A stretch of DNA of 64,000 nt from Apostichopus japonicus (Eukaryota > Echinodermata > Holothuroidea > Aspidochirotida > Stichopodidae), in contig NC_092580.1 of assembly GCF_037975245.1 (NCBI RefSeq), positions 17,682,001 to 17,746,000 on the forward strand, in the 5' to 3' direction. Of this stretch, positions 24,301 through 35,345 are shown one piece after another. Within the stretch, counting starts at the first letter, position 1; the number at the start of each line of letters is the position of its first letter. The translations under genes and the position numbers were made by a program. Under the pieces are notes generated by a model that saw only the letters and a program-made list of their open reading frames with translations, was not told the DNA's origin and searched no databases.

Positions 24301-24704
24301 GGCCTGAAAAGGTGTGACAAGTAAACTTGTATCTGTGATCACTCAAGCTGGAGAAGGTATTTTTACAAACTTTTGTGGTACATCGCAGAACTCGTATTTG
24401 CTCTTTTCGTCAAGGGTCAAAGCATATTTGTACCATTTTTACAGCACTGTTGCAACCCTCTTTTCCTTCAAGTCTAATGTTTGGGCTTTCCCTGTAAAAA
24501 TAAAAGTTTTGAGTAAGTATTAAATTTATAAGAAAATACTGTATTTGAGCAGTTTCTTACTATAACTATGAACATTGTAATCTTAGTTAAAGCTCTCCTA
24601 TGAAATAATCCTGTGAACATTCAAGATTCTTTTGTTATACTGGCACTAATAAAATAAAATTGTTTAACAATGTTTTTTTCCTCCCATTTTTTTTTAAATT
24701 ATAG
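21336..24704 (+). other. Intron 2 of the SH3-domain gene
   Basis: 3369 bp, GT-AG, with one hAT-like MITE (21737-22089). The rest is AT-rich with no gene recognised. Open frames of 60-80 codons are scattered and unsupported. Confidence 0.55.
21737..22089 (+). mobile_element. hAT-like MITE family 1, copy 1
   Basis: 353 bp, from CATTGGCGTCGCCAG to CTGGCGATGCCACTG (inverted ends), flanked by perfect 8-bp duplications CTCTCCAG (21729-21736 and 22090-22097). It shares about 340 bp with 37673-38016 and, inverted, with 57997-58322, including GATTAATTAAGGGTCCTTAG and a stretch of 9 C near its right end. No coding capacity. Confidence 0.85.
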
Positions 24705-24768
24705 AGGGAGCATGACATCCATCTACAAGCTCTGGCAGAAATACACAAGAAAGTCAAACCTCTTCCAG
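24705..24768 (+). CDS. NCKIPSD: SH3-domain gene, exon 3
   Basis: 64 bp, from TTTAAATTATAG to CCAG|GTAAAA, entering in phase 0 and leaving in phase 1. It encodes REHDIHLQALAEIHKKVKPL followed by Pro, a predicted helix (DIHLQALAEIHKKV). SPIN90 also has a helix of the type LQAIDRAIEAVH just after its SH3 domain, which supports the family assignment. Two downstream choices fit phase 1: the exon at 50755, and a weaker candidate terminal exon at 27083. Confidence 0.72.
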
Positions 24769-25385
24769 GTAAAATTTATGATTAGTATTTTTTGCTTTCT
24801 AATTCCCTCTTCCAGTTCATTTCAAATCTCTGAGGATCATTTAAGCTGACTTGTGGCCTCCTGCAGAACATGAAACAGAGATCTCCTTATCAATGCACGT
24901 CAACTCTCATTTAGTTCGGGCCATTTTGTTAATGTGATGAAACATTGCGGAGTGCTTATAGAGTGCTTTTCCACTCAGTTTGCTGGCTAGAATATCCTGA
25001 CATTTACAAGTTTGTCTATGACTTGGTAAAACGCTGGGCCTCTTTTTACCTCTTTGCTATCTTAGACAGTCCATTTCCTTTCCTGAATCGTAATTTATCT
25101 GTCACAATCGTTACGTTCTTACGATCCCTGAAATAATTCTTCCATGTTTAGTGCTTCTTCATGAATCTTTTTTTCAAATCCCATGGAGTTTTGGTTTGCA
25201 TTTCTAGAGCTTTCAGGAATTCTGGCATCTAAGATTGTCACAACCTGCATATGTATGTTTCCGTATTTGTCAGATCTGCTTGGGGGTACCCAGCAAGGTT
25301 ACGACTTAGAATTCTTATTTACAAAGTATAATAGAAAGTCTGATGCATGGTTGACCTGTTATTCTTTGAACCAGAGTATAGTATG

Positions 25386-25669
25386 AAGTGTCACTGTGTT
25401 CATTTGGCATCTAGCCATTTTTGTTATGTAATAAAATACTGAATACAATTAAAAGGTTTCTTTAAGCATGGAACCTGCAGTTTAGCATGTTTTCATTTGC
25501 ATATCTACAGTAAGTGGTGACTTAAGTGCAGTATAAAGTATCACCATGTTCAGTTGGCATAGCCATTCTTGCTATGTGATGAAATACTGAAAATAATTAA
25601 AAGGTTCAGTTTAAACACAAAAACCCTACGGCTTAGTATGTTCTCATTTGCATATTTAGGTGGTGACTT
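25386..25669 (+). repeat. Local tandem duplication, about 150 bp
   Basis: The segment from AAGTGTCACTGTGTTCATTTGGCAT (25386) is repeated from AAGTATCACCATGTTCAGTTGGCAT (25537). Shared landmarks include GAAATACTGA/AATACTGAA, AATTAAAAGGTT, CATTTGCATAT and GGTGACTT. The copies are clearly diverged. No coding content. Confidence 0.75.
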
Positions 25670-26799
25670 TACAGAACTAATTTGATCTGCTATGCCAGAT
25701 AAGTTAACGAGCAGTTCTGCTGAAAACATTTTCGCTGGAATGTACAGAAATCGGTGAAAAGGGGCCGGTGTAACTTCCTCAGTCTACAGTTGTTTAAATA
25801 TGTCTACAAGTTAATGTTCAAGTACTGTTAATCTTGCACAATTTGAATAGAATTTGATGATTATATTCAAGGGCTATCTCACATCTTCTCCTCCACTTTT
25901 TTTCCCCATCAAAAGAAGTCCCATAGCACTTGGTTATATCAAATGGGACGATTATATATGATATAGTTGCTTTGACATCCAAACTGTGCTTAAAATTAAG
26001 ATGTTTATATATGTGAACACTGTATCTTTCATAGATTCATGATTTTGCACTCATTCTGAAATAAGGCTACAGGATTCTTTATCCAACATTTTCCTGGGCC
26101 CCTCCATATCTTTCTGGGACTCTTAATTTATCCCGACCCCAACCCTACAGCCTGATAGTGCTCACTGATAGGTAAACTAGTGTAATACTAATTGCCACCT
26201 TACGTATCGGTTCTCAATCTGAGTGTGGTTTAAAGCAGCATTTTGCGTCCTTTCCTATGATTTTTCTCAACCTCACTGACTCCACTATGCCATAACGACA
26301 TACATAACTAGCTTATCTATTTAAATATTACTTCAAATGGTGGCATAAAAGTGGAAAAATAAGCAACTTTCAACTTTGTTTTTCTCCAAGATATTTTCCG
26401 TTGGGATCCCAATAAACCTCGCCCAAAATATGAATATTTAAACACTACGAACGTCATTGGCCAATAGTTAATACAACACCATGCTTGATTTGTGTACAGT
26501 CTATATGGCAGTTGTACCAGGGAGTTGGTACCAACGCAAAGTCTTGAATCTCTTTTTAGCAACGGCTCATAACTAAACCTGGATCTCTGATTGGTTGAAT
26601 TCAAACTAGTGGGTTTGGGGGAACTGTATGCGATTAATTTTAAAAGTGGATTTTGTCGTGGACACTTTTCTCATTATCTGCAACTATCCTTAATTACTCG
26701 CCAATTAACGTTGTTGGAAGCGAAAAACTTGGCTAATATCTTAGTTTGCTGTTTTGTGATTGATATGTACAAAATTCGACGGACAAAAAAAAGTAGAAA

Positions 26800-26825
26800 A
26801 TGGCGACCAAACGCAAAATGCTGCT
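26800..26825 (+). CDS. Candidate first exon of nested small gene
   Basis: ATGGCGACCAAACGCAAAATG in a strong context (GAAAATGG) encodes MATKRKML plus two bases, then a possible donor CT|GTAAAT (phase 2). It was chosen because, joined to the 22-bp microexon at 27214, it restores phase 0 for the better-supported exon at 27406. The donor is imperfect and the exon is short, so this start is tentative. Confidence 0.3.
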
Positions 26826-27213
26826 GTAAATAGTGTTACATGGTGTCCTGACACTGTATGCCGTACGTGTCTTAATTGTTGTTCCTGCTTTAAGTTATGT
26901 GTTGCTCATACAGTTAAATTGAGACACAGTAGGTCAGGGAGGGATGATTGGTGAGGTTGTGCAGTACTAGTATACTCAATTTAACAGATTAATACTGTCA
27001 TTGAATCAAGAATTGAAGAAGTCCTGATGACAGTATAGATTTATCATCACCATGTAGCTTTAACATCCAAATAATGCTACAGGTGCTCCATTTCTTCTTC
27101 CTGCTGGGTTCGACGATGTATATGAGCTCGTTTATAATAATAGACAATTCTATTGTGTTATTAACTGAGAATGAACTGAAGTGTTACGGAATACAGGATT
27201 AAAGATTTAACAG

Positions 27214-27235
27214 CTGCCGCCCAGTCAAACTTCAG
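27214..27235 (+). CDS. Candidate 22-bp microexon of nested small gene
   Basis: Bounded by TTTAACAG and CTTCAG|GTTCGT. One base completes a Leu codon with the preceding exon, followed by CRPVKLQ, leaving phase 0. The pyrimidine tract is weak and the donor is non-consensus at +3 to +5. Support comes mainly from phase compatibility. Confidence 0.25.
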
Positions 27236-27405
27236 GTTCGTAAAAAGGGCATTGCCTCAGTTACTTTCAGCAGCGTTATAAGTACTTTCGAAAGCATTAT
27301 GGTTGGATGGCTCTGTTTGTACATAACTATGAGAACCATTACAAGGAAGTATGGAAAATTCTACTAATACTTACTGTATTAAGCTAAAGTTTCTGTGGCT
27401 TTCAG

Positions 27406-27492
27406 ATTCATTCTGAAGTCAAACATCGGTTGATAGAGTTCCTGGCACAGCTGAATAGAGCTGTCTTAATTGCCACTTTGTCACAACCACAG
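27406..27492 (+). CDS. Nested small gene, exon (IHSEVKHRLIEFL...)
   Basis: 87 bp, 29 codons, phase 0 to 0, between TTCTGTGGCTTTCAG and CAG|GTAGTC. The product (IHSEVKHRLIEFLAQLNRAV, then LIATLSQPQ) looks like an amphipathic helix of a folded protein. I do not recognise the family. It does not fit exon 3 of the SH3 gene directly, because that exon ends in phase 1. Confidence 0.5.
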
Positions 27493-28093
27493 GTAGTCTG
27501 CTTTAGATTGTAAAATATTGTGACCTACTGTACCTACCGTTCTTGACAAAGTTGTTGGTTTTTATTTTACTATATAATCATCACTTCTGCTCTAAAATTC
27601 CTGACCTCTCTGAATAGGTGAGTACTATCAACAATCTGAGTAAAATTGTGAGATATTTAAGATAGAGACTGACAAATATTATCATAAGAGGTACATACTT
27701 TGTATTGAGTCCCTTACTATCCTACTTACACACTACAGTATTTGTATTCTAGCATACTGGACTTTTGTTTCCCATACTCATACTTGCCTTCAGGGATTGT
27801 TACCAGCTTTGCACAAAATCGTTTGTACTCTCGTTCGGGGCATTTTAGAAATCTAGAATGGATCCTACAGTAAGTGCAAGAGTCAGTACTTACTTGAGTT
27901 GTACTCGCCCTAGATATAGAACCTTGTTTGTACACCGGTTTGTACTCGTACAATCCATGGGTACATTTGTACTTGAAATCATGGTGTAGTACTCAATATT
28001 AAAGTCTGCTATTTCTTAAGGATGAAATGGATGTTGAAGTATCAGGCCTCAAGTTGGCCTCCTACTGTATGACATGTCACATGCAATGCACAG

Positions 28094-28177
28094 GTCTGCG
28101 GACAACAGAAGGCATCTGCATTCTTCAGCGAAGCAGAAGACTTCAATGACAAAACAACCATGTTGACTTTGTCTTTG
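28094..28177 (+). CDS. Nested small gene, exon (VCGQQKASAFF...)
   Basis: 84 bp, 28 codons, phase 0 to 0, between CAATGCACAG and TTTG|GTGAGC. It encodes VCGQQKASAFFSEAEDFNDK then TTMLTLSL. Its phases match both the previous (27406) and next (29308) exons; three consecutive phase-0 junctions on one strand are unlikely by chance. The pyrimidine tract at the acceptor is modest. Confidence 0.5.
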
Positions 28178-29307
28178 GTGAGCTGATAATACTGCTTCAT
28201 ATGTTTATGGTCCGTATAGTACACTTCAGTATGTTGTGCTATAGCTATTAACATGAGAATTACAAGAGCTTCTGATGTGAAGTAGTTTAAATTCTACCAT
28301 TCACAATGTTATAAATTTTACAACTATTTTGTAATTTTGTTATAACTCAACTCAATCTCATGTCAGGGGCATTCTTTGAAAATATCCTTCGGATTGCGAT
28401 TTACGTAAATTCATTTGTAAATAATATTGAAGCCGCTGATTCCCTTGATACTGGTTAAAGTTGATTCTGTTTGGGTTGGACGGTGAAAGCCTGTAACATT
28501 GTAACTCCCATCAGCTGGAATAAACCATTTTCATTTCATATAAAATAAGATATTGAAATGTTTTTCCTAATTTTGAATTTTGGATGTGAGAAGTAATTAA
28601 TGTATAAAAGTGTCTAGGCCTCATGAAAACAGAATCAAACAGAGTCATTGATTACCTGTTGTTTCATGTTTTATTGGTGAAGTTTACTCAATTGAGTTAT
28701 AGATTCTTCTTTGAAGTACTGTAATTGCAGTCATATTAGCTGGCAACCTAGCATATAAACCAATGGTAAGCAAACAGTAATCCCTTCCAATTAGGCTACT
28801 GTATAATCATTGTATTTCAATGCCTCAAGCGTTCCTCTGATTTATAAGTAGCATGCAACTTTTTCCCTATAATGAGCACATGTATCATCTGTTCAAAGTG
28901 AAACTGTGCAAAATTTGAAAACCTTAACAAACCAAAGTTTCAACATATGTTCATATTGTATGTGTTTCTATGTGAAATTACTTGTAGGTAATGAGCTGCA
29001 TTGATACAAAATGTTTGTGACCAACCATGTTTAATAAAAGTATGTATACTGAAATGAAAGCTAAAGCCATGTAGTTAATTACAGTACATTACAAATTAAT
29101 TTCATCTGGAGCACAATGTGTAGTAACTATAAAATTTTGAACATCAATACATGAAATCTGGTTCTGTGAGCATATCCCCTTTAAAAGCTAAATCTCATCT
29201 TCAAGTTTACAGTAATTCTTTGGCAATACCATCTTTTTATCTGTTGATAATTCAACCCTTTGCAAAACAAGAGTTTGTTGCACAGTGAGGTTGTTTTGAT
29301 TATATAG

Positions 29308-29432
29308 GGTGGAGCAGATAGATTATTGCATTGCTATGACGACAGGTGTATAATTCCATCCGATTGCTTGGAAACTGATGTTAGTGATATTTCAAAATAT
29401 GTAAACGATTTGAACGTTGATCAGATTAACAG
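29308..29432 (+). CDS. Nested small gene, exon (GGADRLLHCYDD...)
   Basis: 125 bp between TTGTTTTGATTATATAG and AACAG|GTAAGC, phase 0 to 2. It encodes GGADRLLHCYDDRCIIPSDC followed by an acidic helical tail (DVSDISKYVNDLNVDQIN). This is the best-supported exon of the chain because both splice sites are strong and the frame is free of stops. The family is not recognised. Confidence 0.6.
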
Positions 29433-29526
29433 GTAAGCTTCGGTAATTAATACGATATATATACTGAAGGTTAACATAACCCAAGATTCATTGACGTTAC
29501 TTGTCTTGTTTTGTTTTGCCTTACAG

Positions 29527-29536
29527 CAAACTCTAG
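29527..29536 (+). CDS. Nested small gene, terminal exon ending Ser-Lys-Leu
   Basis: After an excellent acceptor (TTGTTTTGTTTTGCCTTACAG) one base completes a Ser codon from the previous exon, then Lys, Leu and TAG. The product would end QINSKL. SKL at the extreme C-terminus is the classic type 1 peroxisomal targeting signal, so peroxisomal import is a hypothesis. An AATAAA lies 36 bp after the stop. With the tentative 5' exons the total is 354 bp, 117 residues. Confidence 0.5.
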
Positions 29537-29571
29537 GGGAGATGATGTCAATTACTGTAGTTTGTCGATCG

Positions 29572-29577
29572 AATAAA
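29572..29577 (+). terminator. Polyadenylation signal AATAAA of nested gene
   Basis: AATAAATAAAT follows the TAG stop at 29534-29536 by 35 bp, consistent with a short 3' UTR. AATAAA is common by chance in AT-rich DNA, so this supports but does not prove the gene end. Confidence 0.4.
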
Positions 29578-31432
29578 TAAATTTGATCGAGTTTGCATAA
29601 ATCACTGTCTATAAAATGTCAAATTTGGAAGATTTCCCTACAAGTTTGCTATTAATCATTCTTGAGCATTTCAATGGAAGAAGAGGAAAATAAATTAGAG
29701 CCTTTTAATTTGATCCATGATAGGAAAACCAACCTTCTAGATCTACAGTATGCTGTAGCTACTTTATATACTGTGAGTATCGCACGTGAAGCCTTTAATA
29801 CTGTGGCAATAATTAACATGCTGTGTAGTGTACTATCACAGTAAGTGTACTTGAATATAAATATTTGATCTGATTCATGACTTTCCGTTGACCAATCGTT
29901 CCCTTTTGTTTTTATTTTCTTTCAAAGTTCTGACTAGAAGTCAAAGCTGTCCAGGTAATCTTTCATGCTGACTCGCATTATATAACTACCTCGTTTTCCC
30001 ACAACTTCCTTTTACCCTTTCTAATCCTATTTGTCCGTTTGCATGATTCTTCCTCATGTTTCCCTCCTCTTTCCTCCCTTATATTTCCTGATATTTGAAA
30101 AAAAAAAAAAAAAAATCCGAGCGTGTCGGTTTGATGTGTGCATGATTTTAATCTCTCAACCTTTAATCTTTGATGTTAACTTCAAGAAATATTAAAGTGT
30201 CATTTTCTACATGTTAACCAGGCTAACGAATGGTACAGATTTGAAATGTGTCCACAAATGCACCTGACTCGGAATGGGAGTAAAATACAAAGTACATCTA
30301 CTCTAGGGGTTCTCAATCTAGGAGAACCATCAGGCCAACGAAGGATTTCAATCTCCTCCGATAGAGAACAATTGTTGCACAATCTTGCACTAATCGACTA
30401 ATGCTGGCCCCTAAGACCTTCGGATTGCCCCTTACTTAACAGTTGTTGCTTAACCGGTCTACCCTGCTCACGCACTGACCTCGATCTGGGTGTACTTGTG
30501 TACTGTATATACAGTGAGGTTTAAGTTCTCTCTGGCCCTTTGCAGAGAACCCATGGCCTACAGTACCAGTTACTCATAAATGGCATTTTTCTCTCGAAAA
30601 CCTCTGTTGTAGGCACACACACAGTATGATCATTCTCCCCGCTTTCTATACACATATTAAATGGTCCATACTGATGGAGTCAATATAACCCCGATCATGC
30701 ATAAATGCATCAACTGTTACATAGTGTTTGCCAATTACCAGAAACACGCATCTCACACTGCATCATGGGTGCAATGTAATGTACAACTGTCCATTAAATG
30801 CGGACATTGCTGAATTTACTGCACTCTTCACTTACCTGTCTCCAGGACTGTACTATTGCACCTAATAAACCCATCTGCCTAGCTTGATAGCTGGTAATAT
30901 TTTAGCGCTGCACCCCCTTGACCCTCCTCAGGGTCATCGCCCATCACCTCCTCCTTCCAAATCTACCATTCGGCAAGTATAGACCTATTCTGCTAAATCA
31001 AATTTTTGCGGACATTTCATTACTGTGTTTTGGACTGAATTTCTTTGGTTTTCTCAACACAGAGTTTGAGTACCATTCTTTGACCTTTTTCACCTGTGTT
31101 TCGTTTGTGTCTTGTCTTCTAAAGGCTACAGCCTTAGGGTTGTTGGTAGGTTGTGTTAGCAATTGCGTTAGTTTTTAGAGCATCGTTTAGCAGTCCGCGG
31201 ACCATTCTCCCAGGTATGTTCAGGCATCTTTCTGGTCTTTGACCTCTCTTAATGGGCTTTTTCTAAGGTCCGCGTTTTCAAAGAGTTAGGCTAAGTTGCA
31301 TACAGTCATATTTCATGGATTAGGCAAGCTTTTGCATGTTGTTTAAATCATGCAAAAATTTAGTGCAATGCCACAATTTTGTAATACAGTATAGTACCAG
31401 CTTTGATTTGAAATTTTTGAGGCACAATTACA

Positions 31433-31793
31433 CAGTGGCGTAGGAAGGTACTTTTGAGTGGGGGGGCTGAAGACTGATGGCCGGCCTGGGGGAGGGGTCT
31501 AAGGGGAGGGGTTGTCCCCCTCCCCTTTGGAATTTTTTGCATAAACAATTTGGTGCAATATAGCACACTTCAACACCCACTCCATTTTGTAAACTTAATT
31601 TTGTATTTTCACCAGGCCTTAGATCCAATTTGGTGCTCCAAATGAGATTTTTTTTCTCATTTGGAAATGAAAAAGGGGTTTCTGACTTGCGAAGCGGGGG
31701 GGCGGAATGATACTTCCGCCCCTCCACATTTTTCACTGGGGGGCTGGTGCCCCCCCCCAGCCCCCCCCCCCCCCCCCGGTTCCTACGCCCTTG
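31433..31793. mobile_element. hAT-like MITE with perfect 8-bp target-site duplication
   Basis: 361 bp, from CAGTGGCGTAGGAA to TTCCTACGCCCTTG (inverted ends, 12 of 14 matching), flanked by CAATTACA on both sides (31425-31432 and 31794-31801). It has G-rich and C-rich subterminal blocks. The Pro/Gly-rich open frames over it (for example 31428-31796 minus) are by-products of homopolymer runs. Confidence 0.85.
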
Positions 31794-33302
31794 CAATTAC
31801 ATACATTGTCCATTACATTATAAGCGCATGCAGGAATGTATGAGATAAAACACAATTTGCTGTACAAAGATAAGGTCTTGAGACCTTATATCTACTGTTG
31901 AGAAACAACTAATAAATGTGTTATGGCAATTAAGCTGCATACTGTATAGTACATTGCATGATGGCATGATTTACAGTTAATTATGTGTGTCGACATATAT
32001 CATATAACTTACAATACCCCTCCACGGTCTGAATTGTCACTAAACTGCCATGCATTATGTTAAGTTTGTGTTACTCAAATTATTGATTTTTATACAATAT
32101 AACTATGATACATTTTACTCAATTTCTTTGTTTGGTCAACAGCTGGCCCAAAATTTATGCTTGAATGACAATATTTCATTTTCAAGAGATTAAATTGTGC
32201 AAAACAGGAAGAACATAAAGTATAAAATTACTGCAAACTTTTTTCTCTGTATGTATGTGTATATATATATTAAGGTCTTGAGACCCATATCAAGACCTAT
32301 ATATTTCTAACTTTGGCGCTAGGGCGAAATTGAACATATAGGAGAGTGGAAATTTGATGCTAAGGCGAAAAAGTTGTTTCGCCTTAACGTTTTAATACCA
32401 TTTCTAGGCATAATTTTTTGTCGCAAACAGTCTTATCTTGTTCTCCACTGTCTAAAACTAGGGTTTGGTTAGTTTTAGGGTCAGAGGTTAGGGAGTATAT
32501 ATGAGGAATTAATGTTTTATTTTAGTGTCCAAATCAATGGGGAATTCGCCCAACCGTCGAATTTAGCCGAATATATATATTATGTACAGTAAGTAGTTAG
32601 CACTTTAATGACAAGCAAAATCTTCCAATTAATGGAAACTAATCATCCTGGGGAGTAAACTTTGCAAAAGAAACCTTAGAAGTACACGGTATGTAAGCCT
32701 CCACAGTTACGGTGCCAGAAACAAGCTAAATTCTCTCTGCAAAATCTTCAATACTAAATTAGCCTGGAAAGGTTAGTGTTTAAACATGTTTGATAAACAT
32801 GTTCTCATACAGGAAAGTAATGTGACAAGGAATCACTAAACCTGGCGGCATATTGGCTTCCGAGTTATTTATTTCCTTAAATAAAATACTGTGCCGTAAT
32901 ATGCACAGGGAAATAAAGTAACAAGTTTTTGCTTTCCAAAAACAAGGAAGCTATTTGTGCCAAATGTTAATGAATTCCCCAAACTTGTGCGTAATTTTCA
33001 AGGAAGTAGATCGGCTTGATTTGACTTGAGTGTGTTATAATGTCAGAATCATTCAAGTAAACTGAAGTAGCCAAAGTAGATTTGTACAGAGATTACAATG
33101 TATACTAGCTGAAAAAGGTTAAAATGATCCCAGCTTCCTTGATCGCATGAACGCAATGACCAGAATATGCATGCATTTTAATTGCCTTATTACTGTGTGT
33201 ATTTATCAACAAGTTGCATTTCAATGAAATAAATTTCCTGTAGTTTCTTCCCCACTTGTTGATAATATAATGTTGCTCATTTTGAGGATATATATTTGTC
33301 AG

Positions 33303-33376
33303 AACTACGTAAGCGGTGCCAGTTGGCAGTCAATAGTTCACGGAAACCGCTGTTTGCCAAGAGTAAACAATATCAG
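33303..33376 (+). other. Exon-like segment, unassigned
   Basis: AG-bounded at TTTGTCAG and followed by CAG|GTAGGT, open in two frames over 74 bp. Entering in phase 1 it would encode LRKRCQLAVNSSRKPLFAKS and leave in phase 0, which does not join exon 3 to the exon at 50755 without further exons. It may be an alternative exon or chance. Confidence 0.2.
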
Positions 33377-33822
33377 GTAGGTAATAATATACTGTATGTG
33401 AAGGTGTCTTCAAAGTAAATTAGTAACATGATGACTAAACTCAGCTAGACAACCGAATGTTGACCTGGAATGGTATATCTACATTTTACTTTACAGTTTG
33501 ATCTTGGGGTTTGTTTATAGTCTTATCACGTAATTTTGATAGCTAATTAGCTCAGGAAAAAGGGAACTTGATGTGTTAGTACGACTACTCCTGCATGGAC
33601 ATTACATATTCAGTAAATCACCAAGTAATGACATTAAGTAGTTAAAACCATGTAATTTGCATGCCTACATGCATGCACTTTTTCATGATTTGCTGAGTGA
33701 AATTTTCCTTCACAGCTTCAGTAACAAAAATCAATACTCTCATCACCAGTATCCACCTGTTACTGTTCATGGATTTAGTGTAAATATGTCAATTAATTAT
33801 GTACAGTACAGTAGTAGTTAAG

Positions 33823-35345
33823 TTAGTATGTGTTGCTGTGTTAAAGGAAAGTCAAGTACAGTATGTTAAATTAATTGCGCAGCAGTGTGAATCTATGTGT
33901 ACACATAACCATGGGCGGGATGACGGGGGGGGGGTGGGGCAAGAGGGGGCATTTGCCCCCCACTTTTTCCAAGACCTTAGTTCACTTTTTTGTCGTTTTT
34001 GCAGACAAATGTGCACAACCCTAATCGAAATTATTCCCCCACAACAGCTCAATCAAATAGGCATATTTGTCTCGAATCTAAGTCGAATTTGTGTTTAACA
34101 TCGTAACATGTAGCATGCAGAATAACTGGAGCTGGAGCTAGCACATGGTTCGCAGCACAGGTTACGAATCCTGGAGCTAACACTAGCGATTCAATTCTGC
34201 ATGTGATGAATCTGCGGCATGTGCTACAGTGCTAGCTTCAGGAATTGTCTTTCAACGTTGCTGCTGAATGCGTTGAATAACTAAATCCAGAGAAACGATT
34301 TACGAAAGCCAGATTTGCATATTGGGTATATCAATAATTAAATTCAATACACCGACACATGACACCCCCCCCCCTCGCCGTGTCATTCAACACTATGCAA
34401 TGGCAATGCTGATGTAATTTCTTTACTGCTCGAAATCCTGGAATGATGATGGAAATTGAATAATGTAAATTACAAATTGGCACTAACACAGTAACGGAAC
34501 CGGTGGACTTGACGGGCTTATCCCCCATAAAGAAAGTAGGGGGGGTAAAGGTACTGTATGTTCAGCCCCCAATATTTGCCAAGTGCTCCAAGAAGTGGGG
34601 ACCGCGGGGAGAATTTCGAAGTGGGTGCTGAACATATTCTTGATCGGTCCAATGCACAATAAACTAATAAGTTTAGGGGGAAAGAACTGTCTAGATTTAT
34701 TGTTACCAGAGGTGTCATATTGCTGATCTAGGAGTTTCTTTTTGCTTAAAATTTCGACGCGCCAACTGATGGTGGTGCACCACCTAAATAGTGACGTAAG
34801 CTTCAGTTGTACATCACCATATAAGTTCTTCTGTCTGTCCTCCCTAAATTTACACACGTTCATTAATTGTTTAGATGCAATTTAAAGCCTATATGGGTGT
34901 TAATTTTACCGATCTAAGGGTACCTTTCATCGAAAATTTTGATGCTCCTTGCCAACCGATGATGGCTCTCCGCTTAGATAGTGACGTATAACAAAGGTTG
35001 TACATCACCATCAAAAATTTCTTGTACGCTCCGCACCAACTGATGGTGGCGCTCCGCTTAGATAGTTTTGCTGGCAGGTTTGCCCCCCCCACTTTCACAA
35101 CTCAAATCCCACCCCTGCACATAACAATGTGTACTGTAAAAGTATTCTGATCCTACTGTTGCATTCATGATTGTGTTCAATTCATGTGTTGCTGTGTAAA
35201 AGATAATTGTACTGTAAGTATAATATCAATTATGTTAAATAAATTATGCAGCAGTGTTAATCTATGTGTATACACATAGCAATATGTACTGTAACAGTAT
35301 TCTGATCCTATACTATTGCATTCATGATTGTGTTAATTCATTGTG
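33823..35345 (+). repeat. Diverged tandem duplication interrupted by the 33910 element
   Basis: The sequence TGTGTTGCTGTGT ... GCAGCAGTGTGAATCTATGTGTACACATA at 33826-33908 recurs at about 35187-35277. CACATAACAATGTGTACTGTAAAAGTATTCTGATCC (35118 on) recurs from 35271. If the hAT-like element is removed, these become about two tandem copies of a unit of roughly 150 bp. Confidence 0.65.
33910..35117. mobile_element. 1.2 kb hAT-like element inserted in a duplicated segment
   Basis: 1208 bp, from CATGGGCGGGATGA to AAATCCCACCCCTG, which reverse-complements to CAGGGGTGGGATTT. It is flanked by perfect 8-bp duplications CACATAAC (33902-33909 and 35118-35125). It contains three copies of a motif CCAACTGATGGTGG..CTCCGCTTAGATAG (about 34758, 34953, 35034). 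No transposase frame; the 126-codon minus-strand frame at 34483-34863 is Pro-rich and unconvincing. Confidence 0.8.

Noticed and set aside
31428-31796. 122-codon minus-strand frame, Gly/Pro-rich
   Set aside because: It covers a hAT-like MITE, and its composition comes from long G and C runs.
33303-33376. Exon-like segment as a member of the SH3 gene
   Set aside because: Its possible phases do not connect exon 3 (phase 1 out) to the 50755 exon (phase 1 in) without further unseen exons. Kept only as a low-confidence entry.
33799-34098. 99-codon plus-strand frame
   Set aside because: It crosses the left boundary of the hAT-like insertion at 33910, so it cannot be an old gene.
34483-34863. 126-codon minus-strand frame
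   Set aside because: It lies in the noncoding interior of the 33910 element, is rich in Pro from C-runs, and has no splice or family support.
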